Below, piece by piece: positions 25,599 through 32,998 of a DNA stretch of 64,000 bases. Source of the DNA: Thermodesulfobacteriota bacterium (GTDB lineage: Bacteria > Desulfobacterota > Desulfobacteria > Desulfobacterales > Desulfosudaceae); assembly GCA_040753795.1 (NCBI GenBank), contig JBFMDX010000010.1, positions 78,687 through 142,686 on the forward strand. The letters run 5' to 3'. A model generated the notes under the pieces. It was not told where the DNA came from. It did not search any database and saw nothing but the letters and a program-made list of their open reading frames with translations. Position 1 is the stretch's first letter, and each line of letters begins with the position of its first letter. A program made the position numbers and the translations under genes.

Positions 25599-27653
25599 TT
25601 AGCGAATATATTCTTCCGGATCCTCGCGGCAGGACCGCAATTTTTTTTCTAACGTTTTCCGCTCTATATCTGATGTTATTCTGGATGCGACATAACGAAA
25701 TAATTCCCGCCCCTTCTTTTGTTCTCCCATAAAAAAATATGCTTGGCCTAAATAACCCCATGAAATATCATCAAATATTCCCTTGTTGTTGCCTTCTGCC
25801 CGTTTTATGAAATCTTCAGCCTTGCGAAGAACAGAGACGGCACGGTTGGTATTATCAAGATTATCAAACCAGAGAAGAGCAAGTTGCATAGCATGAAATC
25901 CAGGTAAAGTATCAGGAAATCCGATCGACTCGAACTTCTCAATAACTGATGTTGCAAACTGAAAATCACCAGCGTCATAAAAATTCTTAATTAGATCAGC
26001 CATGAAGATTAGATCGCCTGTTTCCAGCCGAGTAATTGCCTTTTCCAACATCCGTTTGCTGGCGGCAACGTCACCGGTTATCCTAAAATATCCTTCTGCT
26101 ACATCAATGAAATCGCTCTTTGCTTTAGCCAAACGCTCTGCCTTTTTCAGTAGATCGTCAGGATCAATCTTGTCGGAAGGCAGCACACAGGTATATTGGG
26201 CCAGTGTCACGTATTCCGAAGCAGATGCAGCTTTGGCATAGGCATCTTGCCACAGCCGTGCCGCCTTATTGCCATCACCAAGCAGGTCGTAAAAAGCCAG
26301 CGCTATGTTTGTCGCATCATAGACGCTGTCGGCTGATCTGCTGGCACGCTCCAATGCTTCGGCTGTCTTGTTGCGTTCTTTAAAAATCAGGGCATAAATA
26401 TAAGCGGCGCGCAGGAAAAAGCTTGTTTTATCTTCTACTGAACCGTAGCTATACTTGACAGGTCCTCTTTGGATTTCCTTTGCCCCATCCATCCGGCTGA
26501 ACCGGCCTTCAACAGCATCCGGCAACTGTTTGAACAGATGAATCCTCACGATGCGATTTAAATCAAGAAATACACAAAAATGCCAATTGGGGGAAAGCGC
26601 CATGGCTTTTGTAGAATGTTCAAGTAAGCTGACAGCCTGATCCTTGTCCGTTGGTTTTTCCAGATTATCCAGACAGAAAAGCGCATCAAACGCCAATCGC
26701 TTTATCCTTTGTATCCGGTTGCCAAGGACTCGCTCCCTGAATTCCAGGAGGGCCGGGGAAAGATGAGCGGACTTTTCTTTGTCAGCGGTTGGTATGGAAG
26801 TGTCTTCTGATGGCTGCTTCGGAATCTTTTTATTCTTGACTGGAATAATCTGCGTCACGGGTGGTGTCTCAGCAATCGGCTCGCTGGTGATTTCTCCCAG
26901 CCGGGACGATGGGGCGACAAGGGCGGGTGTGGCGCCGCTTTTCTGGATCCAGGGCCGCTGGTCGATGGTAAAGCCGTAATTTCGCGCCAGGGCCGCCATT
27001 TTTTGAGAGAGGATCTCTTCGACCTGATCGGAGAGCGTGACGGCATCGCCGTTCTCCAGGCGTTCCTGCAGGGTCTGCAAGAGGGCCAGAGAGAAAACGC
27101 CTTGACGGCACTGGGCGATTTCGCGGGACTGCTGGCCTTCATCGCAGGAACAGATGATGGCCAGCGAACCGCCCCCGGCCGGTTCGGCCGAGACCATCTC
27201 CCGCAGGCACTTGACGTCCCTCAAGCCGGCACCGCCGCCCCGTTCGCCGCGAAGCAGGTCGGTGCGGCAGGCGTCCAGGATCAGGATTCGGTGAAGGCCT
27301 TTTCGGGTGGTCTCCTGCTTGATAAGGTCCAGGGGCACGGCGTGCTGGTGATACTTTAGCCGGGAATAGCGGGCTTTCGGGCAGAGCAGCAGGTGGCGGC
27401 CCTCGTATTCCACGCCGTGGCCGGCAAAGAAGAGCAGAAAGAGGTCATCCGGGGCAAGGCCGGCGGCCATGTCATGGGCCGTGTCCAGCAGCAGATCACT
27501 GTCCGGGCTGAGCAGGTTGCGGACATCGTCGTACCCGGCCCGGTGCTTGAAAAAGCCGTAAAGCTCGGTGGCATCATACTCGGCGCAGTCCAGGTTGTTG
27601 ATCTCCGGGTCATCGTAGCGATTTACACCGATAAACAACGCCGCGCGTTTCAT
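25599..27653 (-). CDS. Caspase-like peptidase with TPR-like C-terminal region
   Basis: A 684-residue peptidase C14 protein. The caspase domain (1-240) has His79 in LLFFAGHGVEY and Cys129 in LILDACRTD and is nearly identical to that of the caspase at 23445. After a linker, residues about 320-684 form helical TPR-like repeats (for example SVYDATNIALAFYDLLGD, GYFRITGDVAASKRMLEKAI and YLGQAYFFMGEQKKGRELF). TPR arrays recruit partners or form activation platforms. The start at 27653, common to both paralogues (MKRAALFIGVNRY), was preferred over an ATG 78 bases upstream inside the ATPase gene. It begins 19 bases after the Vps4-like ATPase gene. Confidence 0.9.
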   Translation of the reverse strand: MKRAALFIGVNRYDDPEINNLDCAEYDATELYGFFKHRAGYDDVRNLLSPDSDLLLDTAHDMAAGLAPDDLFLLFFAGHGVEYEGRHLLLCPKARYSRLKYHQHAVPLDLIKQETTRKGLHRILILDACRTDLLRGERGGGAGLRDVKCLREMVSAEPAGGGSLAIICSCDEGQQSREIAQCRQGVFSLALLQTLQERLENGDAVTLSDQVEEILSQKMAALARNYGFTIDQRPWIQKSGATPALVAPSSRLGEITSEPIAETPPVTQIIPVKNKKIPKQPSEDTSIPTADKEKSAHLSPALLEFRERVLGNRIQRIKRLAFDALFCLDNLEKPTDKDQAVSLLEHSTKAMALSPNWHFCVFLDLNRIVRIHLFKQLPDAVEGRFSRMDGAKEIQRGPVKYSYGSVEDKTSFFLRAAYIYALIFKERNKTAEALERASRSADSVYDATNIALAFYDLLGDGNKAARLWQDAYAKAASASEYVTLAQYTCVLPSDKIDPDDLLKKAERLAKAKSDFIDVAEGYFRITGDVAASKRMLEKAITRLETGDLIFMADLIKNFYDAGDFQFATSVIEKFESIGFPDTLPGFHAMQLALLWFDNLDNTNRAVSVLRKAEDFIKRAEGNNKGIFDDISWGYLGQAYFFMGEQKKGRELFRYVASRITSDIERKTLEKKLRSCREDPEEYIR

Positions 27654-27672
27654 AATCGCTTGCCCCCCTGTC

Positions 27673-28809
27673 CTATTCGTCGTCTTCCCCCGCGTCATTC
27701 GGGCCGGTGCGCTTTTCGCGCCAGGCATCAAACTCCTTCATCATGGCGGCAGTGACGGAAGGCCGGACACGCGCCAGGGCGTCCTTGAAATCCTGCGAGC
27801 CGACCATGGCTTCGGTTTCACCGGCCAGTTGCCGCTTCAGCGCCGAGCGCTTGGCCCGGTCGCAGACTTCGGCAATGTCCGCCCCGCTGTAACCTTCGGT
27901 CTGCGAGACGATTTCATCGTAAGCCAGGTCGGTAGCCACCGGCACGCCCTTGAGGTTGTATTCCAGCATGGCCTTGCGGGCGGGCGCGTCGGGCGGGCCG
28001 ACGTAGATGTGCGTTCCCATTCGGCCGGGACGGATGACCGCCTCATCGAGCACCCAGGGTTTATTGGTCGCGCCCAGCACCAGCAGGCAGTTGGTGTTCT
28101 TCACCAGCCCGTCCATCTGCGTGAGGAACTGCGCGACGGTGCCGATTTTGCGGTTGCCGCGCTTGGCCAGCAGATGATCCACCTCGTCGAGGAAGAGCAC
28201 GGCCTTGGGATGCTTACGGGCCTCGTCAAAGAGCCGCTGAATGTTCTTCTCGGTCTCGCCGACGTACTTGTCCTTGATCTGGGAGGCGTTGACGTTGAAG
28301 AAGGCTGCGTCCAGCTCGCCGGCGATGGCCTTGGCGACAAAGGTCTTGCCGTTGCCCGGCGGGCCATACATGAGGATGCCGCCGCCGATCTTGACCTTGA
28401 ATTTTTCATAGGCCTCCGGATGCTGAAACGGCTCGATGACCTTATCGCGGAGTTCCTGCTTGACGTCTTGCAGGCCGGCCACATCGTCCAGCTTCTCCGT
28501 GGGTTTTTCCTTGAGTTGCCACTGGGACTGGGCCGCGTCCTCTTCGCCGGCGGATTCCCTGACCTGCTTGCGACCGGGGGCCGGGGCCTGTTTGACCGCC
28601 TTGGCCTTGAGTTCCTCGGCGATGTCCAGCAGTTCGAAGGCGTCGTCCACATAGCTTTGAGCGATCTTGCCGTCAACCTGCTCGGCCAGCGCAAAACCGA
28701 ACTCGGCGGCCTTGGCCGTGTGAAAGAAAGCTTTGGCATAATCCTTCTCGCTCAGCGCCTTTTCGGCGGCGTTTTCGTGTTCTCGTTTCTTATCGGCGAT
28801 GAAACTCAT
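27673..28809 (-). CDS. Vps4-like MIT-AAA ATPase
   Basis: A 378-residue AAA ATPase. Residues 1-75 form three helices with the pattern of a MIT domain (ALSEKDYAKAFFHTAKAAEF, then FELLDIAEELKAK). After a linker, the AAA cassette (about 105-375) has Walker A GPPGNGKT (149-156), Walker B LFLDEVD (205-211), the GATNKPWVLDEAV segment that is very close to Vps4, and arginine fingers in RPGRM. In eukaryotes and archaea Vps4 disassembles ESCRT-III filaments by gripping their MIM tails through MIT. The gene overlaps the upstream coiled-coil gene by four bases (ATGA); that protein ends in a MIM1-like motif. Function by analogy is inference. Confidence 0.88.
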   Translation of the reverse strand: MSFIADKKREHENAAEKALSEKDYAKAFFHTAKAAEFGFALAEQVDGKIAQSYVDDAFELLDIAEELKAKAVKQAPAPGRKQVRESAGEEDAAQSQWQLKEKPTEKLDDVAGLQDVKQELRDKVIEPFQHPEAYEKFKVKIGGGILMYGPPGNGKTFVAKAIAGELDAAFFNVNASQIKDKYVGETEKNIQRLFDEARKHPKAVLFLDEVDHLLAKRGNRKIGTVAQFLTQMDGLVKNTNCLLVLGATNKPWVLDEAVIRPGRMGTHIYVGPPDAPARKAMLEYNLKGVPVATDLAYDEIVSQTEGYSGADIAEVCDRAKRSALKRQLAGETEAMVGSQDFKDALARVRPSVTAAMMKEFDAWREKRTGPNDAGEDDE

Positions 28810-29453
28810 TTGTCGCCCTCCATCAGATTCTTAAGCCGCCGTCTCCCTTCGCCTATGCGCTGCTTGAGGCTGGGCTCGGTTTCGCCGCTTTCCGCGGTCT
28901 TGGCCGTCCGGGGACCGCCCAGGTCGGCGGCGACCTCGTCGGACAGTTGCTTCATCATGTCATCCGTGGAGGGGATGGCATCGGCCATCTGGGTTTCGGC
29001 GCCTTCCATCTCCTTGCCGTACATCTTCTCCCAGATCTTGTCGGTATCCACCTGCTCGCCGAGTTTATCCTGAACCTCGTCGAGAACATCGGCCACCGCT
29101 TCGGGGTCGATCTTGACCACGGTGTTGATGGCGGAAAGCGCCTGGGTAAAATCCTGATCGGTCTTGGCCAGTTCCAGCTTGGTGAGCAACTGCTCGAAGA
29201 CCCAGCGCTTCATCTCCAGCTTGCCCATCATTACCTCGCTGGCGCGCACCGTTTGCAGGTTACGCTGGGCGGCGGCCTTCTGGCCGTCCTTGAGATACTG
29301 CCGCGCCTCGGTCCAGGCCTTGTCGCGGTCCTTCTTCAGCTTGGTGAGGCGGTCCTTGACGACATCCACCGCGCTCTCGGCTTCTCGAAAGGCCTTGCGC
29401 CGCTTTTTGGCCTCCTCCCGCTCCCGTTCCTGTTTTGACTTGAATAGGCTCAT
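28806..29453 (-). CDS. ESCRT-III-like coiled-coil protein with MIM1-like tail
   Basis: A 215-residue, highly helical protein. A basic N-terminus (MSLFKSKQEREREEAKKRRK) leads into long helices (about 20-135) with a basic first half and an acidic second half, the charge pattern of Snf7/CdvB-type ESCRT-III subunits. An acidic stretch follows and then a final helix, RRRLKNL (204-210), that matches the MIM1 consensus (LxxRLxxLK). It is translationally coupled to the MIT-AAA ATPase next in the operon, its expected remodeller. The homology is judged by eye; a PspA/Vipp1-type relation is an alternative within the same superfamily. Confidence 0.6.
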   Translation of the reverse strand: MSLFKSKQEREREEAKKRRKAFREAESAVDVVKDRLTKLKKDRDKAWTEARQYLKDGQKAAAQRNLQTVRASEVMMGKLEMKRWVFEQLLTKLELAKTDQDFTQALSAINTVVKIDPEAVADVLDEVQDKLGEQVDTDKIWEKMYGKEMEGAETQMADAIPSTDDMMKQLSDEVAADLGGPRTAKTAESGETEPSLKQRIGEGRRRLKNLMEGDK

Positions 29454-29477
29454 GATTTTTGTCCTTTCTGTTGACTG

Positions 29478-30929
29478 TTAAGCCGCTCGTAAATATTCAA
29501 TTATCCCGGAATTTTTCTTTAAACAAACAAAAGAGATCATCTTTCCTGATCCGGTTTTAGAGATGAGAACCGGGCGGGGCGTTCTCCACGGAGGATACCA
29601 GTCCCGCCCGGCCTCGCCGTACGGATTTGGCCAGCCGCCTTGAAAACCGGATGACGCAGGAGCAAGGCCAGGACTTTCACCGCCACACTCGACGGATCCA
29701 TGAATCCGTCGATTCCGGGCGGGCCACAGGGGCCGGGAAAGTGCAGCACGACCCGAAAGCCGTTGTTGTTGTTCCGGTTGTCCGGCTGGTTCCTGTTGCG
29801 GTTGGCCGACCGGCAGTTCCTGTCGTTGTTGTTCCAACTGCCGCCGCGCAGGACGTGGGCCGTTAACGGTCTTGCCCCTTTGGAAGGTCCACTCCCGCGA
29901 AAGCCGCCGGAGCAGACAAACGCTGTTTGCCTGTCGCGCATGGCCGATCCAGCCGTCCAGGCGCGGCTTGATGTCTTCCCAATCCATATCGCCGGCGGCA
30001 TAGGCCTGGCGCATGTTTCGCACGCGACGACGAAAATCCCGGATATTATTCTTGCGAATTTCCCGATGGGTCGGCCATATGCGGAATCCCACAAAAGTAG
30101 CGCCTTCCCGCACGGGCCGGATGGAAAGCCGTTCTTCGTGCAGGCGCAAACGAAGCCCGGCGGCAAAGTCCCGGACGCCGTCAACAGCCTCGGCCAAGTC
30201 GGGCCGATGGCGGGAAAGCAGAACAAAATCGTCGCCATAACGCACATAGGCCCCGACGCCGAGGCGACTGGTGATAAAATGATCCAGGCCCGTCAAGTAC
30301 CAGTTGGCAAACCACTGGCTGGTGAGATTGCCGATGGGAAGCCCCCGTCGGCGACAATGGGGTTCCAGCAGATCATCTCCCGGGAAATATTCCAGAACCG
30401 CTTCCTGCTCGTTGCTGCCATCCACGATCAGATCCTGCAAGCGGAGAACCGGCCGGTCTTTTATGATGCGTCGGAACAGGGCTTTGAGAATTTCGTGGTC
30501 GATGCTGGGGAAAAATTTGCGGATATCGCCTTGAACAAAGTAGGCGTGCCGCCGCATCAGCGCCTGGAGCCGATTTGCCGCCGCAAGAGTGCCTTTGCCT
30601 TTTCTGCAAGCAAAGCAGGCCGGATGCATGTGCCGATCCAGGATCGGCTCCAGCACGTTTATCAGGGCGTGGTGGACAACCCGGTCCCGGTAGGGAGCGG
30701 CCGATATCAGGCGCGGCTTCGGGCGGCTGATCCAGTGCGTCGAGAAAGCCCCCGGCCGATAGGAACCGTCCAGCAGTTGATCCCGCAAAGAGAGCAATTC
30801 CGTTTCCAGGCGGAACTCGAATTGCTGCGTGGCCGAGCGGTTTCGTTTTCTTCGCCGCGCTTTGCAGGCCGCCAGGAGCAGGTTGTCCCAGGAGATCACG
30901 GAGTCCCAGAGGTTTCCGTACCGCTTCAT
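29478..30929 (-). CDS. DGR reverse transcriptase
   Basis: A 483-residue ORF. The RT domain covers about residues 10-345, with the catalytic Asp in [13 protein letters not shown] (about 135) and YGDD (231-234). The motif-4 segment [10 protein letters not shown] (197-205) has the IGxxxSQ form typical of diversity-generating retroelement RTs rather than the QGxxxSP of group II introns. The ATG overlaps the avd stop (ATGA). Past residue 345 the frame runs on through the template repeat (codons about 356-395) and beyond to 29478; these last 120 residues are low-complexity and may be translated only incidentally. The enzyme copies the template RNA with errors at adenines. Confidence 0.93.
   Translation of the reverse strand: MKRYGNLWDSVISWDNLLLAACKARRRKRNRSATQQFEFRLETELLSLRDQLLDGSYRPGAFSTHWISRPKPRLISAAPYRDRVVHHALINVLEPILDRHMHPACFACRKGKGTLAAANRLQALMRRHAYFVQGDIRKFFPSIDHEILKALFRRIIKDRPVLRLQDLIVDGSNEQEAVLEYFPGDDLLEPHCRRRGLPIGNLTSQWFANWYLTGLDHFITSRLGVGAYVRYGDDFVLLSRHRPDLAEAVDGVRDFAAGLRLRLHEERLSIRPVREGATFVGFRIWPTHREIRKNNIRDFRRRVRNMRQAYAAGDMDWEDIKPRLDGWIGHARQANSVCLLRRLSREWTFQRGKTVNGPRPARRQLEQQRQELPVGQPQQEPAGQPEQQQRLSGRAALSRPLWPARNRRIHGSVECGGESPGLAPASSGFQGGWPNPYGEAGRDWYPPWRTPRPVLISKTGSGKMISFVCLKKNSGIIEYLRAA
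29744..29864 (-). repeat. TR: DGR template repeat
   Basis: 121 bp overlapping the 3' end of the RT ORF, rich in AAC triplets (33 adenines on the minus strand). It matches VR1 at 31380-31500 without gaps: 16 differences, all at template adenines (14 A to G, 2 A to T), and none at the other 88 positions. Read in the VR frame it encodes an Asn-rich version of the target's C-terminus ([19 protein letters not shown]), as usual for DGR templates. Confidence 0.95.
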
Positions 30930-31270
30930 GATGCGACTCCCTTGCTGGCCAGCCATCCGCCGATCTGCGCGCCGATACTTTGCATTCTTTCGGCCGCATG
31001 TCCGTGACTTTTCTGCGGCAGGGCCTTCAAATCCTTGGACAGCCTGACCTGAAAGCGAAGCACCTCCAGTTCAATGTTCGCATCGTTGAGAAAATCCGTT
31101 TTGCGGCGCGAATATTTGGCCCGCAGAAGCAGTTCCAGAATCCGCTGAAGGCGATTCTCCATGGCCAGCCCCAGACTGTAGCGATGATGGCGCGGGAACT
31201 TCTCCGTATGACTGATGAGCCACAGGGTGAAGTCATAGAAGTCCTGAATGACTTTCAACTCTTGCGCCAT
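30926..31270 (-). CDS. avd: DGR accessory variability determinant (Avd)
   Basis: A 114-residue helical protein of the four-helix-bundle Avd family: long amphipathic helices with basic patches (FPRHHRYSLGLAMENRLQRI, LLRAKYSRRKTDFLNDAN, LEVLRFQVRLSKDLKAL). Avd forms a barrel-shaped pentamer that binds the reverse transcriptase and template RNA and is needed for mutagenic homing. The start at 31270 (MAQELKV) was chosen over an upstream in-frame ATG because that one would extend into the VR-adjacent hairpin region and has no family match. It lies between the target gene and the RT, the classical DGR order, and overlaps the RT start. Confidence 0.9.
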   Translation of the reverse strand: MAQELKVIQDFYDFTLWLISHTEKFPRHHRYSLGLAMENRLQRILELLLRAKYSRRKTDFLNDANIELEVLRFQVRLSKDLKALPQKSHGHAAERMQSIGAQIGGWLASKGVAS

Positions 31271-31309
31271 ATTCTTCTCTCCATGCCGAGCGGCCATTTT
31301 TGCCGTCGA

Positions 31310-31328
31310 CCAGGGGCTTCGCCCCTGG
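31310..31328. repeat. Hairpin downstream of variable repeat 1
   Basis: Perfect 8-bp stem CCAGGGGC / GCCCCTGG with a TTC loop, 40 bases after the target's stop codon. Comparable hairpins or cruciforms just downstream of variable repeats are known to help target recognition in characterised DGRs. Confidence 0.65.
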
Positions 31329-31367
31329 ACCCCAAAAACAAAGGGTAAAAGGGCAAAATCCAAAGGG

Positions 31368-32387
31368 TTATTTTAAGTCCAGCACGACCCGAAAGCCGCT
31401 GCTGACGTCCCGGTTGCCCGGCCGGCTCCTGCCGCGGTAGGCCGACCGGCAGTTCCTGCCGCTGCTGTTCCAACTGCCGCCGCGCAGGACGCGGGCCGCT
31501 CCGACGTACGCCCAAGCCGTCCAAACGCTGCCGTCCTGCGGTGCGCCTTTATAATCTTCATGCCAGGGGTCCTCACACCATTCCCAGACATTGCCGATCA
31601 TGTCATGCAATCCCCAGGCATTGGCTTTCTTTTCTCCCACCGGGTGCGTCGTTTCGCCGCTGTTATCCTCAAACCAGCCGATATCATCAAGTTTGCCATA
31701 ACGAGAAGCTACGGCTCCGGCACGGCAGGCATATTCCCACTCAGCTTCGGTAGGCAGGCGCACCTTGCTTGATCCCAGGCCCAATAGATCATATAAATTA
31801 TTCAGACGACTTAAATAAGCCTGGCAGTCATCCCAAGACACGCTTTCAACAGGATTATTATCCGTATCACCTTCCTGGAAGGCAGAAGGGTTCTGACCCA
31901 TCACTACCTGCCACTGCTGCTGGGTAACAGGAAACTTAGCCACATAGAGGGGCGAGGCGATCGTCACTTTATGCTGCGGCTTCTCGTCAGCTTGGGCTTC
32001 CGGATCATCGGAAGAACCCATGAGGAACTCTCCCGGCGGAACCAGCCGCAGGACGATCCCCGTTTCTTTCAGCCTGATTTCCAGGGGATATCCTTTCTCC
32101 ACCCACTCCTTCTGGCGCTTTTGGGCTGCCTCGCTGCCGGCATTCAAACCGCCCAGCCGCGCATAGGTGGCGTCGGCGATTGGTTCCAGGAAGTCCGGCA
32201 GAAGGGATTTTCCATTTGCTGCCCCTTGGGCGGATGCTGCTTTTCCGCAGAAAGGACAGAATTGAAAAGACAGGTCGAGTTCTTTGCCGCAGCCCTGACA
32301 GATATGTTTTTTGGCTATCTTCTGTCCGCAGGCCGGGCAGGCATTCCAGCCGCTCTGTATTTCCTGGTTACACTTGGTGCATTTCAT
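31368..32387 (-). CDS. Zinc-ribbon plus FGE/CLec-fold protein, main DGR target
   Basis: A 339-residue protein. Residues 1-50 are the eight-cysteine double zinc ribbon (Cys 3, 6, 17, 20, 30, 33, 44, 47). A linker leads to an FGE-sulfatase domain with the C-type-lectin fold (about 108-339; RLVPPGEFLMGSSDD, RLPTEAEWEYACRAG, MIGNVWEWCED). The last 40 residues (296-336) are the DGR variable region; relative to the template 14 residues differ. DGR targets of this fold display diversified ligand-binding surfaces. With no signal peptide it should act inside the cell, probably as a sensor, tied to the other proteins through the zinc-ribbon tag. Its start overlaps the upstream coiled-coil gene's stop by one base. 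Confidence 0.93.
   Translation of the reverse strand: MKCTKCNQEIQSGWNACPACGQKIAKKHICQGCGKELDLSFQFCPFCGKAASAQGAANGKSLLPDFLEPIADATYARLGGLNAGSEAAQKRQKEWVEKGYPLEIRLKETGIVLRLVPPGEFLMGSSDDPEAQADEKPQHKVTIASPLYVAKFPVTQQQWQVVMGQNPSAFQEGDTDNNPVESVSWDDCQAYLSRLNNLYDLLGLGSSKVRLPTEAEWEYACRAGAVASRYGKLDDIGWFEDNSGETTHPVGEKKANAWGLHDMIGNVWEWCEDPWHEDYKGAPQDGSVWTAWAYVGAARVLRGGSWNSSGRNCRSAYRGRSRPGNRDVSSGFRVVLDLK
31380..31500 (-). repeat. VR1: DGR variable repeat 1
   Basis: 121 bp at the 3' end of the target gene, aligned without gaps to the template repeat 1636 bases away. All 16 differences fall on template adenines. The 3' end (18 bases next to the stop side) is identical to the template and probably contains the initiation site of mutagenic homing. 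Confidence 0.95.
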
Positions 32388-32992
32388 CAGCGATCTGTCT
32401 CCAGTTCTTTTAAGCGTTGAAGCGTTGATTCGGAAAGCTCGGCTGAAGTCTCTTTGGTCCCCTCCAGTTCGCCGACCCGTTGGGACACATCCATGGCGGC
32501 GCGCTCCGGCCCTTCATAGCTTTCCCGCTCAAGGTCGCGAGCTTCGCGGTCGGAAGCCTTGAGCTGTCCGAACATACCCTGAAGATCCAGGGCGATGTCA
32601 TCCAACTGCCCTTCCTGGATGCCGCTGGACTGGGCCGCGACAAGCTCGTGAACCTTGGCGAGCGCCAGGGAGATGCGGTCCACGTTGGCGGTGATGATGG
32701 TCTCCCGCCCCTTCAGGCGGTCAAGGTCGCGGAAGGTCTGCTCGATTTCGCGGATCAGCATCCGCTTGATATCGCCGCGGGCCGCATCCGACTCCTTTTT
32801 TTTCTGAACGGCGCGGTTTTCCAGCCTGCGGATTTCATCCTTCAACGTTTCCAGCTGGTCCATGTTGCCGGCGCGGGCGGCCGACAGTTTCTGTTCCATC
32901 AGCTCCAAATGTTTGGCCTGGGACGGTTTCATGCCGAGCGATGCGGCGATTTTTGCCAGTACAGCAGACAGGTTTTCATTCAACTTGCCCAT
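32387..32992 (-). CDS. Second ESCRT-III-like coiled-coil protein with MIM1-like tail
   Basis: A 201-residue, almost fully helical protein. Long heptad-rich helices (about 20-150) carry a basic first half (IRRLENRAVQKKKESDAARG) and acidic second half. After a flexible acidic segment the protein ends in LQRLKEL (191-197), a good match to the MIM1 consensus by which ESCRT-III subunits bind MIT domains. It is directly upstream of the DGR target and in one operon with the MIT-AAA ATPase. Like its counterpart at 28806 it may polymerise on membranes. The relationship is by pattern, not by a database match; a generic coiled-coil scaffold is the alternative. Confidence 0.55.
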   Translation of the reverse strand: MGKLNENLSAVLAKIAASLGMKPSQAKHLELMEQKLSAARAGNMDQLETLKDEIRRLENRAVQKKKESDAARGDIKRMLIREIEQTFRDLDRLKGRETIITANVDRISLALAKVHELVAAQSSGIQEGQLDDIALDLQGMFGQLKASDREARDLERESYEGPERAAMDVSQRVGELEGTKETSAELSESTLQRLKELETDR

Positions 32993-32998
32993 GGTCTA

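Noticed and set aside
25599..27653. Possible frame joining caspase and ATPase via the upstream ATG at 27731.
   Set aside because: The extra 26 residues overlap the ATPase gene, have no ribosome binding site and are absent from the paralogous caspase at 23445.
29537..30247. A 236-codon minus-strand frame within the RT gene that contains the Asn-rich RGGSW segment.
   Set aside because: This is the template repeat read in the target's frame. It has no ribosome binding site and the upstream part is RT read out of frame, so it is not a gene.
31368..32387. Formylglycine-generating enzyme activity for the two FGE-domain proteins.
   Set aside because: The domain is a DGR target with a variable C-terminus, the active-site cysteine pair of true FGE is not present, and no sulfatase is nearby. 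The fold is more likely a ligand-binding scaffold.
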